A stretch of DNA of 64,000 bases from Rickettsiella grylli. Lineage in GTDB: Bacteria; Pseudomonadota; Gammaproteobacteria; Diplorickettsiales; Diplorickettsiaceae. The DNA is taken from positions 707,001-771,000 of the forward strand of contig NZ_AAQJ02000001.1 of assembly GCF_000168295.1 (NCBI RefSeq). Reading direction: 5' to 3'. The position numbers and the translations under genes are program-made. The notes under the pieces were generated by a model. The model saw only the letters and a program-made list of their open reading frames with translations. It had not been told where the DNA came from and ran no database searches. Shown here in pieces: positions 54,142 through 63,622 of the stretch; the stretch's first letter is position 1; each line of letters begins with the position of its first letter.

Positions 54142-54717
54142 ATGCTTAAAAAAATACTTATGACCGGTGTATTAACTGCAAGTGCATGTGCTGTAATAAC
54201 AGCCAATGCAGCAACCCCTTTTTATGTGCATGGTCAAATCGGCTACGCAGATACTCACATAAAATCTCGTTTGGAATCGAATCCAGCGAATTTTGCAAAC
54301 GATGGTCTTGCAGGCCGCTTATCCTTAGGTTACCAATTGACCCCTCAATTGGCTGTAGAAGCGGGCTATTTACAACTTTCTAATGAGAACTCTAATGAGC
54401 GCTCTAAAAAGGGAAAAGCAACGTTTTCAAACGAACAGTATGCGATTGATGTCGCTGCGAAAGGCGCATTACCCATCACCAACAATGTCAATGTCTACGG
54501 TAAATTAGGTGTGGCTTATTTAACCACTAAACTTAATCCAAACGATCATGAAATTTCTAAACGTAAATTTGCACCTGAAGTGGCTGTCGGTATGGACTAT
54601 GACATAACACCGAATGTTACTGTTGACACATCACTCACGCATATCCAAACATTTGGAAGCAAACGTCCCGGTAACATCGACTTTCTAGCAGTTGGTGTCG
54701 GTTATAACTTTGGTTAA
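54142..54717 (+). CDS. Outer-membrane beta-barrel protein, paralogue 3 of 6
   Basis: 191 residues from ATG 54142 (MLKKILMTGVLTASACAVIT...). An upstream in-frame ATG at 54124 overlaps the GGAG that serves as ribosome-binding site; the spacing from GGAG to 54142 matches that in genes 4-6. Barrel strands: FYVHGQIGYADTH, GRLSLGYQLTPQLAVEAGYL, VYGKLGVAYLTT, AVGMDYDITPNVTVDTSLTH, and AVGVGYNFG at the end. Genes 3-6 form the closer subgroup (IQ(T/P)xG...PGNIDF before the last strand). Confidence 0.88.
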   Translation: MLKKILMTGVLTASACAVITANAATPFYVHGQIGYADTHIKSRLESNPANFANDGLAGRLSLGYQLTPQLAVEAGYLQLSNENSNERSKKGKATFSNEQYAIDVAAKGALPITNNVNVYGKLGVAYLTTKLNPNDHEISKRKFAPEVAVGMDYDITPNVTVDTSLTHIQTFGSKRPGNIDFLAVGVGYNFG

Positions 54718-54723
54718 AACACA

Positions 54724-54757
54724 TAAAACGAAGACCTCTTATTGAGGTTTTCGTTTT
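54724..54757 (+). terminator. Terminator of barrel gene 3
   Basis: AAAACGAA.GACCTC-TTATT-GAGG.TTTTCGTTTT, a long imperfect stem just after the stop codon, ending in a T-rich arm. Confidence 0.6.
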
Positions 54758-54927
54758 ACTGACTGAGCAATCCGTATTTCCTCTATGATCCTTCATAAAA
54801 TTTTAAAAATTTAGACCGTGTTTTTGCAATAGAAGGATTGATGTCAATTTATTTCCCAACATAGTCTCGTTACAAAAAAAATTTTAAAATCAATAAGCTG
54901 AAACGTTTCATTTTTTACGCAAAAAAG

Positions 54928-54956
54928 TTGACAAAAAAAAAATCTAACCGTTTAAT
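54928..54956 (+). promoter_or_regulatory. Promoter of barrel gene 4
   Basis: TTGACA, 17-bp spacer, TTTAAT; TTTTTACGC lies 7 bp before the -35. Confidence 0.6.
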
Positions 54957-55001
54957 AGCGGTTCGTTTAACTGGTTAAACTCTTTTAGGAGAATAATAAT
55001 A

Positions 55002-55622
55002 ATGTTTAAGAAAGTTCTAACAACGACTGTATTCGGTGTTTCTGCTCTCGGTGCAATGATAGCTCATGCGGCGGCACCGGGTGTCTATGTTACCGGTCAG
55101 GTTGGGTATGCGAATAACAATATGCATCTCGCCACTGAGGATAGAATTGACAATAATAATCTCAGTGAATCCAGTCTGGGTGGGCGCGTTGCCATCGGTT
55201 ATCAATTTAACCAAAATTTCGCATTAGAAACAGGTTATTTTCATTCCATGAAAAAACATGTCACTCTTGTTGGTAAAGACAAAGCAGAAACACTCATAAG
55301 CGATAACCTAGGCCTTAGACAACATGCTATTGACTTAGTCGCCAAAAGTATTTTCCCTGTGAACACTAATCTTAATCTCTATGGTAAATTAGGCGTTGCC
55401 TATTTAACCACTGATTTTGATAAAGATACGTTTAACGGTCGCCCTATTTCCAACATGATTGCTAAGCATAAATTAGCACCTGAAGCAGCTATCGGTGTGA
55501 GCTACGACATTACACCAAACGTTTCTATCGATAGTTCTTGGACGCATATTCAACCGATCGGAAAAAATAGACCCGGAAATATCGATTTTGTTGCATTAGG
55601 TCTTGGCTACAATTTCGGCTAA
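55002..55622 (+). CDS. Outer-membrane beta-barrel protein, paralogue 4 of 6
   Basis: A 206-residue protein; signal peptide MFKKVLTTTVFGVSALGAMI followed by AHAAAPG. Strand pattern: GVYVTGQVGYANNNMH, GRVAIGYQFNQNFALETGYF, LYGKLGVAYLTTDF, AIGVSYDITPNVSIDSSWTH, and ALGLGYNFG. AGGAG lies 12 nt before ATG, the same arrangement as in genes 3, 5 and 6. It has its own promoter and terminator. Confidence 0.9.
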   Translation: MFKKVLTTTVFGVSALGAMIAHAAAPGVYVTGQVGYANNNMHLATEDRIDNNNLSESSLGGRVAIGYQFNQNFALETGYFHSMKKHVTLVGKDKAETLISDNLGLRQHAIDLVAKSIFPVNTNLNLYGKLGVAYLTTDFDKDTFNGRPISNMIAKHKLAPEAAIGVSYDITPNVSIDSSWTHIQPIGKNRPGNIDFVALGLGYNFG

Positions 55623-55639
55623 TTTTTCTTTAACGCTTA

Positions 55640-55668
55640 AAAAACCCCTTTTTTAAGGGGTTTTTTAT
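55640..55668 (+). terminator. Terminator of barrel gene 4
   Basis: AAAAACCCC-TTTTTTA-GGGGTTTTTT, a strong stem with T tail 18 bp after the stop. Confidence 0.85.
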
Positions 55669-55766
55669 AATGAAACGCTCTATTTTCTTTTTTATTCTTT
55701 TTTAAGTGGCGCTACCCGGTATTTAGTATCCTATTTTATCATTTATCAAAAAAATTGATTAAATAA

Positions 55767-55795
55767 TTGACATTTATTTTTAAAGATGATAAATA
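55767..55795 (+). promoter_or_regulatory. Promoter of barrel gene 5
   Basis: TTGACA, 17-bp spacer, TAAATA. Confidence 0.6.
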
Positions 55796-55835
55796 AGGCA
55801 GGTTTAACGAGTTAAACAACGAGGAAAATAATAAT

Positions 55836-56438
55836 ATGTTAAAGAAAATAATGGCCATCAGCCTCGGTTTTTCGGCACTCAGTATAGCAACGGCTCATGC
55901 GACAACACCCGGTGCTTATATTGAAGGTCAATTAGGCTACGCCCACACGGGAACACGCTTTATTAAACCGTTTCCATCCGGTAAGGTTGATTCGAAGTAT
56001 CAAGGTGGTTTAGCGGGTCGTGTAGCGATTGGTTATCAATTTAACCCTAATTTAGCCGCTGAAATGGGTTATTTACAATTAGCGGACCAAGAAGCGAAAC
56101 TAAAATCACCTGTTAATCAGTCTATCACCATTAACCAGCATGCTTTTGATCTCGTCGGTAAAGGTATTTTACCCCTTTCTGATAAGTTTAATCTTTACGC
56201 GAAAGCCGGTGTGGCTTATTTAGTCACTGATTTAAGTGGTGATACGATCAATCAACATTCTATTATTAAGCCTGTTGCTAAACAGAGTTGGGCACCTGAA
56301 GCCGGTATCGGTTTAACCTATAATGTGACACCTAACATGTTTATTGATACGGCTTTTACGCATATCCAACCGATTGGAAAAAATAAGCCCAGTAATATTA
56401 ATATGGCAACGATTGGTCTTGGTTTTACTTTTGGCTAA
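55836..56438 (+). CDS. Outer-membrane beta-barrel protein, paralogue 5 of 6
   Basis: A 200-residue protein; signal peptide MLKKIMAISLGFSALSIATA, then HATTPGAYIEGQLGYAHTG. Strands: GRVAIGYQFNPNLAAEMGYL, LYAKAGVAYLVTDL, GIGLTYNVTPNMFIDTAFTH, and TIGLGFTFG. Ribosome-binding GAGG stands 11 nt before ATG. Confidence 0.9.
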   Translation: MLKKIMAISLGFSALSIATAHATTPGAYIEGQLGYAHTGTRFIKPFPSGKVDSKYQGGLAGRVAIGYQFNPNLAAEMGYLQLADQEAKLKSPVNQSITINQHAFDLVGKGILPLSDKFNLYAKAGVAYLVTDLSGDTINQHSIIKPVAKQSWAPEAGIGLTYNVTPNMFIDTAFTHIQPIGKNKPSNINMATIGLGFTFG

Positions 56439-56465
56439 TTTTTGTCTCATTTCTGTTCAGCGATT

Positions 56466-56492
56466 AAAAACCCCTTTTCTAGGGGTTTTTTT
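56466..56492 (+). terminator. Terminator of barrel gene 5
   Basis: AAAAACCCC-TTTTCTA-GGGGTTTTTTT directly after the gene. Confidence 0.85.
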
Positions 56493-56564
56493 AGTTATCT
56501 CGCTTACGACCCCTTTCTATATTCTTGAATAACGCTTTTTATATAATAAAAATTGATAAAAAAA

Positions 56565-56593
56565 TTGACACGGATTTATATAAGTGATAAATA
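56565..56593 (+). promoter_or_regulatory. Promoter of barrel gene 6
   Basis: TTGACA, 17-bp spacer, TAAATA, nearly identical in layout to the promoter of gene 5. Confidence 0.6.
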
Positions 56594-56635
56594 ATCCTTC
56601 TTTAACGCGTTAATTCCTACGAGGAAAATAATAAT

Positions 56636-57283
56636 ATGTTTAAAAAAATAATCAGAATGGGCGTGTTCGGTGTTTCCGCACTCAGTGTAATAGCTGCTCA
56701 TGCGTCAGGTATTTATGTTACCGGTCAAGCGGGTTATGCGAATAATCACCTTGGAAAACATCTCACTCAACTTTTTCAATCTCGAGCGAACGGTGAGTCA
56801 CCAGGCTTTACCATGAATAACATAGGTTTAGCCGGTCGTTTAGCCATTGGTTATCAAGTGAATCCTTATTTTGCGACTGAATTAGGCTATCTTCGTTTAG
56901 AAAACCAAAAAGGAAGGGCTTTTGATAATCCTCCCCCTTACCTTGCACCGGCCACAGAAACCTTAAAACAAAATGCCATTGATGTTGCTGCAAAAGGTAT
57001 CTTACCGGTTACGGATAAATTGAACGTCTACGGTAAATTAGGTGTGGCTTATTTAACCAGCACAATCACTTCTCATTTTGGAGACGTCAAAGATAACCAA
57101 AATGCTTGGTTTGGTGTTAAGAAACATATCTTTGCACCCGAAGCGGCTGTTGGTGCAAGTTATAACCTAACGCCCAATGTGTTTGTTGATACCTCACTCA
57201 CCCATATTCAAACGATAGGTTATAAACATAAACCTGGTAACATTGATTTTGCCACGGTCGGTATTGGCTACACATTTGGCTAA
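56636..57283 (+). CDS. Outer-membrane beta-barrel protein, paralogue 6 of 6
   Basis: A 215-residue protein, the longest of the set because of extended first and second external loops (FQSRANGESPGFTMNN and DNPPPYLAPATE). Signal peptide MFKKIIRMGVFGVSALSVIA with AHASG cleavage. Strands: GIYVTGQAGYANNH, GRLAIGYQVNPYFATELGYL, VYGKLGVAYLTST, AVGASYNLTPNVFVDTSLTH, and TVGIGYTFG. Last gene of the array, followed by a strong terminator and the convergent uvrA. Confidence 0.9.
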   Translation: MFKKIIRMGVFGVSALSVIAAHASGIYVTGQAGYANNHLGKHLTQLFQSRANGESPGFTMNNIGLAGRLAIGYQVNPYFATELGYLRLENQKGRAFDNPPPYLAPATETLKQNAIDVAAKGILPVTDKLNVYGKLGVAYLTSTITSHFGDVKDNQNAWFGVKKHIFAPEAAVGASYNLTPNVFVDTSLTHIQTIGYKHKPGNIDFATVGIGYTFG

Positions 57284-57304
57284 GAAGCCGTTCTCTGAAC
57301 GCTA

Positions 57305-57337
57305 AAAAAACCCCTATATTCTAGTAGGGGTTTTTAT
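57305..57337 (+). terminator. Terminator of barrel gene 6
   Basis: AAAAACCCCTA-TATTC-TAGTAGGGGTTTTT, stem plus T tail between convergent genes; it could also serve uvrA. Confidence 0.8.
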
Positions 57338-57367
57338 TTTTTTTCGTTATGTAGTTTTATCTTTTCT

Positions 57368-60241
57368 TCAGCCATGGCGGCTCCCATTCTCACTGGATAA
57401 GCTCCGTTTACCGAATAAGGGCTTTAAATATTGACCCGTATAGGAATGAGGTTGCTTGGCAACGTGAAGCGGTGTCCCCACACAAACAATCTCACCTCCT
57501 TTGCTCCCCCCTTCAGGACCGAGATCAATAATCCAATCGGCCGTCTTAATGACATCTAAATTATGTTCAATGATAACCACGGTATTGCCTCGGTCACGTA
57601 AACGATAAAGAACCTTCAATAATTGTTCGATATCATAAAAATGTAAACCGGTCGTCGGTTCATCCAAAATATAGAGCGTCTGGCCGGTATCGCGTTTACT
57701 GAGCTCTTTCGCCAATTTGACGCGCTGTGCTTCACCTCCGGACAACGTGGGTGCGCGTTGTCCGAGATGTAAATAAGCCAAACCGACATCGATCAAGGTC
57801 TGTAATTTTCGCGCCAATACGGGTACCGAACTAAAAAATACGGACGCCTCTTCGACCGTCATTTCGAGGATTTGATAAATATTTTTTCCTTTATAAACGA
57901 TTTCCAGTGTTTCCCGGTTATAACGTTGACCTTTACAGACATCGCATTGCACATACACATCCGCTAAGAAGTGCATTTCTACTTTCAGTACACCATCTCC
58001 TTCGCAGGCTTCACATCGTCCCCCTTTTACATTAAAACTAAATCGTCCTGCTTTATAACCGCGTGAACGCGCCTCAGGGGTTGCTGCAAATAGTTCTCGA
58101 ATCGGCGTCAATAAACCAATGTAAGTGGCAGGATTTGAGCGCGGTGTACGTCCTATTGGACTTTGATCAATATCAATCACTTTATCCAGTTGTTCGAAGC
58201 CACTTATTGTTTGATAAGGTGCTGCTTGGGGTAAGATAGCCGCATTTAATTTTCGAGCGGCGATGGGATATAACGTATCATTGATCAACGTTGATTTTCC
58301 TGATCCGGATACACCGGTAACGCAGGTCATTAAACCCAACGGAATCTCAACATTAATCTGTTTTAAGTTATTACCACTCGCACCTACTAGCTTGATGACC
58401 CGATTTTTATCAAATTTTATTCTTTTTTTGGGGCACTCAATCCGTCGCTCGCCTGATAAATATTGGCCGGTCAACGAATGAGGGTTTCGTATAATCGCAG
58501 CCGGTGAACCCTGCGCAATAACACAACCTCCATGCGCACCAGCGCCCGGTCCCATATCAACCACAAAATCGGCGTGTCGTATCGCTTCTTCGTCATGTTC
58601 AACAACAATGACGGTGTTCCCTAAGTCACGTAATCGAAGCAAGGTACTGAGTAAACGGCTATTGTCCCGTTGATGCAATCCTATTGAAGGTTCATCTAAA
58701 ATATACATCACGCCTACTAAACCGGAACCAATTTGACTGGCCAAACGTATCCGCTGTGCTTCGCCACCCGATAAAGTATCCGCGCTTCGTTCTAAGGAGA
58801 GATAGTTTAAGCCAACATCAATCAAAAAGGTTAAACGATCGATAATTTCTTTTTGTAAACCTAAAGCAATTTGTGCGCGTTGGCCTGATAAATTTAATTT
58901 TTCTAATAATACTTTGAGTTGATCGAGCGGCAACGCCACCCAATCACTAATGGTTTTATTGTCAATGAAAACATGGCGTGCTCCCGCATTAAGTCGTGTG
59001 CCTTGGCATTGAGAACAGGGTTTTGAAGCCAAAAAATAAGCTAAATCCTCGCGAACCGAATCGGATTCGGTCTCTTTGTAACGACGTTGCATGGTAGGCA
59101 ACACACCCTCAAACGGTTTTTTCTTACGATAGACATAACCTTTTTCACTTTCATAGTGAAATTTTATTTCCTCTTTACCACTGCCGTGGAGAATAATTTT
59201 TTGAACGTGAGCGGGTAATACGTTAAACGGTGACTCCAAAGAAAAATGATAATGCTGTGCTAAAGCAGATAACAACGCCCAATAATAAGGATTTTGACTA
59301 TCCCATGCGACAATAGCGCCGTGAGCGATACTTAATTCAGGATTCGGTATAACCTTTTCGGGATCAAAAATCAGTTCATGACCTAAACCGTCACACTGTG
59401 GACATGCGCCCGATGGGTTATTAAAAGAAAATAATCGAGGTTCTAATGCGCTAAGGCTATAACCACATTCAGGGCACGCAAAACGTTCGGAAAACACGAG
59501 TTCTTTTTGTTTTTTTTCTGAACTATCCTGCAAAACCACAATGACCAATCCTTCACTCAACGAAGCCGCTGTCGCTAAGGATTCACTCAAACGTAAGCGA
59601 TTGTCTGGTTTTATTTTTAATCGATCGACGACGACTTCAATGCTATGTTTTTGTTTTGCATTTAAACGCGATACTTGGTCTAATTCAGTCCATCTGCCGT
59701 CAATACGCGCGCGTAAGTACCCTTGACTTCGCAATTCATCCAGTAAAGGCTTAAATTCACCTTTTCGCTCTTGCACTTTCGGTGCCAAAATAAAGAGACG
59801 GGTTTCATTTGGTAAAGCCATCAAGGTATCTACCATCTGAGTGATACTTTGTGCGGCAAGACTAATGTGATGAAAAGGACACTGGGGTTCACCAATTCGG
59901 GCAAATAATACGCGCAAATAATCATAAATTTCAGTGACTGTCCCTACGGTCGATCGCGGATTATGCGAGGTTGACTTTTGATCAATTGCAATTGCAGGAG
60001 AAAGCCCTTCAATATGATCCACATCCGGTTTTTCCATCATCGATAAAAATTGCCGTGCATAAGATGAAAGCGATTCGACATAACGACGCTGACCTTCTGC
60101 ATAGAGGGTATCAAAGGCTAAGGAGGATTTACCGGATCCCGACAAGCCCGTTACTACAATTAACTGATCACGGGGAATAGTAAGATTTATATTCTGAAGA
60201 TTGTGCGTACGAGCACCCTGAATACGAATAATATTATGCAT
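57368..60241 (-). CDS. uvrA: Excinuclease ABC subunit A
   Basis: 957 residues from ATG 60241 ([20 protein letters not shown]); a TTG at 60262 would add seven unconserved residues. It has two ABC ATPase domains with Walker [21 protein letters not shown] and [22 protein letters not shown] signatures [13 protein letters not shown] and [13 protein letters not shown], and zinc fingers [22 protein letters not shown] and [23 protein letters not shown]. It recognises DNA damage in nucleotide excision repair. I saw no LexA-type box in the divergent region to ssb. Confidence 0.97.
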   Translation of the reverse strand: MHNIIRIQGARTHNLQNINLTIPRDQLIVVTGLSGSGKSSLAFDTLYAEGQRRYVESLSSYARQFLSMMEKPDVDHIEGLSPAIAIDQKSTSHNPRSTVGTVTEIYDYLRVLFARIGEPQCPFHHISLAAQSITQMVDTLMALPNETRLFILAPKVQERKGEFKPLLDELRSQGYLRARIDGRWTELDQVSRLNAKQKHSIEVVVDRLKIKPDNRLRLSESLATAASLSEGLVIVVLQDSSEKKQKELVFSERFACPECGYSLSALEPRLFSFNNPSGACPQCDGLGHELIFDPEKVIPNPELSIAHGAIVAWDSQNPYYWALLSALAQHYHFSLESPFNVLPAHVQKIILHGSGKEEIKFHYESEKGYVYRKKKPFEGVLPTMQRRYKETESDSVREDLAYFLASKPCSQCQGTRLNAGARHVFIDNKTISDWVALPLDQLKVLLEKLNLSGQRAQIALGLQKEIIDRLTFLIDVGLNYLSLERSADTLSGGEAQRIRLASQIGSGLVGVMYILDEPSIGLHQRDNSRLLSTLLRLRDLGNTVIVVEHDEEAIRHADFVVDMGPGAGAHGGCVIAQGSPAAIIRNPHSLTGQYLSGERRIECPKKRIKFDKNRVIKLVGASGNNLKQINVEIPLGLMTCVTGVSGSGKSTLINDTLYPIAARKLNAAILPQAAPYQTISGFEQLDKVIDIDQSPIGRTPRSNPATYIGLLTPIRELFAATPEARSRGYKAGRFSFNVKGGRCEACEGDGVLKVEMHFLADVYVQCDVCKGQRYNRETLEIVYKGKNIYQILEMTVEEASVFFSSVPVLARKLQTLIDVGLAYLHLGQRAPTLSGGEAQRVKLAKELSKRDTGQTLYILDEPTTGLHFYDIEQLLKVLYRLRDRGNTVVIIEHNLDVIKTADWIIDLGPEGGSKGGEIVCVGTPLHVAKQPHSYTGQYLKPLFGKRSLSSENGSRHG

Positions 60242-60502
60242 AGATAAACGTAAAAGTTTCAACCCGGGCTAAAAGCATCCCACTTGTTTGAAACCTCACA
60301 CTATAACTGTGAAAATGACGAAAAGAAACTAAAAAACCCCTTTTTATTACTTTCTTTTTTGAGTCGCACGATTTAAAATTTAACTGAATGGTTTTTAATA
60401 AACACGTGATTGCATAAATTTTGCAACGCTACAAATGAATAAAAGTAATAGACCGTTAACATTCAAGCGGTTAAAGCGTCTCTTTATTGTGGAGTATTTG
60501 AC

Positions 60503-60961
60503 ATGGCTAAAGGCATTAATAAGGTTATTTTAATCGGCAACTTAGGTGCTGATCCCGAAATTCGTCACATGCCTAACGGCACAGCGGTCGCTCATATTAA
60601 CCTCGCCACCAGTGAAAGCTGGAAAGATAAAAACACCGGTGAGCTTCAGGAGCGTACTGAATGGCATCGCATCGTTTTATTTCAGCGTCTTGCTGAAATT
60701 GTTGCTGAGTATTTAAAAAAAGGGGCTAAAGTTTATATTGAAGGTCGTCTACAAACCCGTAAATGGCAAGATAAAACAACGGGCCACGATCGATATACCA
60801 CTGAAATTATCGCCAATGAAATGCAAATGCTCGATAGTCGCGGTAGCAATACCGTACCCGGTGAAGCATCTCCGGCTTCTGCGGTTACTCGGCCCAAACG
60901 TGAAACCCCTCCAGTACCCGAAATGGCCAATGAAACATTTGATGACGATATTCCTTTTTAA
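60503..60961 (+). CDS. ssb: Single-stranded DNA-binding protein
   Basis: A 152-residue protein: OB-fold start [60 protein letters not shown], then a short flexible linker and the canonical acidic tip DDDIPF that binds partner proteins. Divergent from uvrA, as in many gammaproteobacteria. Confidence 0.96.
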   Translation: MAKGINKVILIGNLGADPEIRHMPNGTAVAHINLATSESWKDKNTGELQERTEWHRIVLFQRLAEIVAEYLKKGAKVYIEGRLQTRKWQDKTTGHDRYTTEIIANEMQMLDSRGSNTVPGEASPASAVTRPKRETPPVPEMANETFDDDIPF

Positions 60962-61127
60962 CGGTTGTTTTTTATTACTTTTCTTTCTTAAATAGACCGG
61001 GTAAATGCTGTGTATAAAAAATATACAGTTTCTTTCAGAAATGAGTTTACTTGATTTATTGAACGACTTGACTACTCTTTTTATAAGGAATATTTATTCT
61101 CAAAAGAGGGTGTAAGGGGGAAGGATT

Positions 61128-61208
61128 GTGAAATATTTAATTGCTTGGTTATTAGGCATACCTATTGCTGTATTATTATTGATTTGGTTATTCAGTCATC
61201 TATTTTAA
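61128..61208 (+). CDS. 26-residue single-span membrane peptide
   Basis: GTG 61128 with GGGGGAAGG directly upstream encodes MKYLIAWLLGIPIAVLLLIW LFSHLF in two adjoining parts of one helix, then TAA. The strong ribosome-binding site and clean hydrophobic helix after two basic or polar residues suggest a real small protein, like those often found near BON-domain genes. Function unknown. Confidence 0.5.
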   Translation: MKYLIAWLLGIPIAVLLLIWLFSHLF

Positions 61209-61280
61209 AATCTAACTCCATAGGGAATAATGTTTACACCCAATGAACCCAATTCATTTTCAAGTAGGAGTACTCATACT

Positions 61281-61610
61281 ATGAAAGTCAAATTATTTGT
61301 TGTTTTAAGCTTAGTTGCATTACCTATGGTATCTACGATGGCTATGGGCAATCGACATGCGATGCAAAAAGAAAGTACAGGTCAATATGTTGACAGCAGT
61401 GTCATTACTTTAAAAGTAAAATCAAAACTATTAGCTGATCCTACTGTCAAAGGGTTGGCTATTTCAGTATCAAGCTATAAGGGTCAAGTTAAATTGACTG
61501 GCTTTGCCGATAACTGGTCACAAAAACAAAAAGCCGGTATGTTGGCGAAACAAGTTGAAGGCGTCACCGGTGTAACCAATAACATTGTTGTAAAAAAAGC
61601 GCACCGCTAA
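61281..61610 (+). CDS. Secreted BON-domain protein (OsmY-like)
   Basis: 109 residues from ATG 61281 (GGAG 10 nt upstream; the frame extends back to 61230 without a good site). A signal peptide (MKVKLFVVLSLVALPMVSTMAMG) leads into one BON domain: DSSVITLKVKSKLLADPTV, VSSYKGQVKLTGFADN, AKQVEGVTGVTNNIVVKK. BON domains bind phospholipids in the periplasm; OsmY relatives respond to envelope stress. Preceded by the small membrane peptide gene. Confidence 0.88.
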   Translation: MKVKLFVVLSLVALPMVSTMAMGNRHAMQKESTGQYVDSSVITLKVKSKLLADPTVKGLAISVSSYKGQVKLTGFADNWSQKQKAGMLAKQVEGVTGVTNNIVVKKAHR

Positions 61611-61645
61611 TTTAAACGACTTGTTTTCAAGTCAGCATAAAACGA

Positions 61646-61690
61646 ATAGATAAGGAAAAACAAGCCAATAACTTGTTTTTCTTTATCTAT
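61646..61690. terminator. Bidirectional terminator between the BON gene and slt
   Basis: A 19-bp stem (one G-T pair) from 61646-61664 to 61672-61690 with a 7-nt loop, arms starting ATAGATAAGG and ending TTTATCTAT, lies between the convergent genes. Arms contain T and A runs, so it can act in either direction. Confidence 0.75.
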
Positions 61691-61745
61691 CATCTTTCAT
61701 AAAGATCAAAGTCAGTTTTTTGGGATACCTTTCCTCTATTACTTT

Positions 61746-63599
61746 TTAAATTTGGTTATAGATAGTACGTGCTAAGTGTACCCCTTTTACATAATCACGT
61801 GTTTCCTTCCACGGTAAAATTTCTACCCAAACATCCTTCGGTAAACGCTGATACAAGTCTTGATAGTGTTTAATTCGATGCGGGCCTACATTATACGAGG
61901 CGGTCGCTAAGAGCGCATCACCTTCAAATAAATTTAATAATTCTCTTAAATAAATACTTCCTAAACGAATGTTCTGATAAGGATCGAGTAAATCAACAGG
62001 ATGTAAATCAAGATTACGTGCTAATTGACGACCCGTATTCGGCATAATTTGCATTAAACCTAATGCACCCGCACTGGATTTAGCATTCCACATAAAGGCA
62101 CTTTCTTGTCGCATAATCGCCCATACCCACGCTGAATTTAAATGGGTTTTTCGCGCTGCAATGAGAACCGAATGCCGATAAGCAAAAGGAAAACGTAATC
62201 GAATATCATTATGAATGTTCGCTTTACGGGCACCCAAAATAGCTAAATCATACCAGCCCCATTGTTTTGCCAATTGGGCAGCCGCTTGACGCGCAGGAAT
62301 ACTCAAATTATCCAATGCCCATAACCATTCCTGGCGCGCTTCACCCACAAAACCTAAAGCCAGCAATTCTTTAGCACGCTGCAACCCTAAATTATTAAAT
62401 AACGCAACACGATCTCCTTTTATGCAAGACTGTGCAGGGTGATAATTTAAATTCAATCGCCCACTTGCCAGCACGCCATAATAATCAACCTCTTTGGCTA
62501 AACGCGTGTAAATAGTCCGCGCTGCATCAAGATGATGCGTTTCTGCTAATGCCCTCGCTCGCCAATAGCGCCAACAGGGTTGCTGTTGTTCTTTCTGCGA
62601 TAAATGATTTATCCAATACAGCACATTTTCCCATTGTCCCGTGAGTAAACTATTTCGTATACGCCATTCTCGTAATGTGGTATCCGCATACGCAGGTTTA
62701 ATTTTTTTTAACCAGTAATCAGCGTTGTAATCTGCGCGTCTTGCTAAACTAACGGCTAAATCGGCCCATATTTGCTGTTTTTCTGCTTCCTTGAAGGAGT
62801 AGATTTGGTTCATTTTAAACCAGTTTTCAGCCAACGCGATGGGATTTTTTTTAGCTAACCGTTTCATTCCAAACAATACGATTTTTCGATCAATCGGATT
62901 ATCCACATTGAATTGGTAAGGTTTTATAATGAGTAAAGGATAGCGGTACACGTGATACCAACGTTTCACGTAACGACGCTCAGCGGGAGATAGAAATTGA
63001 GCAATCTCCTGGAAAACGCGTTGATTATTTTTACTCAATGCGTGTTCTAATTTTTGCCAAATTAATTTCGAATTCAAACCGCCTAATTGTTCCCAACGAT
63101 TAAACACTTGACGGCATGCATGTGGCGGGGAATGAAGCTGTAACCAAAGACTTGATATTTTTTTGAAAGCAACGGATGGTTTCTGTTGAGTCGCTAATAA
63201 CGATTGAAGGTAATAACATTGTAAAGAGGTTCCATAACGCGGTTGATAATAATCCATGAAATGATTCCAATCGTGCTTTCGCGCTAAATAAGTTAACCAA
63301 TCTGCACGTAATTTTACCGCTAAGGGTGTATCATGGTAGCTTTTCAAAAAAGCGTCCACTTCGTCGCTATTGACAGAAGACCCTTGTTTTTTTAATTTGA
63401 TAAAAAGTAAGTAGGGATATAAAGGATAATCTTTCAGTTTAACTTTTAAAACTGAGAATTGCTGATACTGTTGATTCATGAGCAATTGTCTTGCTTGCCA
63501 AAATAGTTTTCGTTGCTGTGTTATTTTAGTTTCAGCATCAACGGAGCAAGGTACTAATAATAAACTCAGCAAAAAAACAGTGATTTTTAGCATTTCCAT
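61746..63599 (-). CDS. slt: Soluble lytic murein transglycosylase
   Basis: A 617-residue periplasmic protein (E. coli Slt70 is 645) with signal peptide MEMLKITVFLLSLLLVPCSV. A long alpha-superhelical U-domain (about residues 25-440) precedes the catalytic domain: AIMRQESAFMWNAKSSAGAL with the catalytic Glu, GLMQIMPNTGRQLA, NIRLGSIYLRELL, ATASYNVGP, and KETRDYVKGV. It cleaves peptidoglycan to 1,6-anhydro products. Divergent from rmuC, with 23 bp between starts. Confidence 0.94.
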   Translation of the reverse strand: MEMLKITVFLLSLLLVPCSVDAETKITQQRKLFWQARQLLMNQQYQQFSVLKVKLKDYPLYPYLLFIKLKKQGSSVNSDEVDAFLKSYHDTPLAVKLRADWLTYLARKHDWNHFMDYYQPRYGTSLQCYYLQSLLATQQKPSVAFKKISSLWLQLHSPPHACRQVFNRWEQLGGLNSKLIWQKLEHALSKNNQRVFQEIAQFLSPAERRYVKRWYHVYRYPLLIIKPYQFNVDNPIDRKIVLFGMKRLAKKNPIALAENWFKMNQIYSFKEAEKQQIWADLAVSLARRADYNADYWLKKIKPAYADTTLREWRIRNSLLTGQWENVLYWINHLSQKEQQQPCWRYWRARALAETHHLDAARTIYTRLAKEVDYYGVLASGRLNLNYHPAQSCIKGDRVALFNNLGLQRAKELLALGFVGEARQEWLWALDNLSIPARQAAAQLAKQWGWYDLAILGARKANIHNDIRLRFPFAYRHSVLIAARKTHLNSAWVWAIMRQESAFMWNAKSSAGALGLMQIMPNTGRQLARNLDLHPVDLLDPYQNIRLGSIYLRELLNLFEGDALLATASYNVGPHRIKHYQDLYQRLPKDVWVEILPWKETRDYVKGVHLARTIYNQI

Positions 63600-63622
63600 A
63601 ACCTATTCAAACGTAGGAAAGA

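Noticed and set aside
60242..60502. LexA/SOS box between uvrA and ssb
   Set aside because: No CTGT-N8-ACAG sequence is present; the nearest look-alike (AACTGTGAAAATGAC) lacks the second half.
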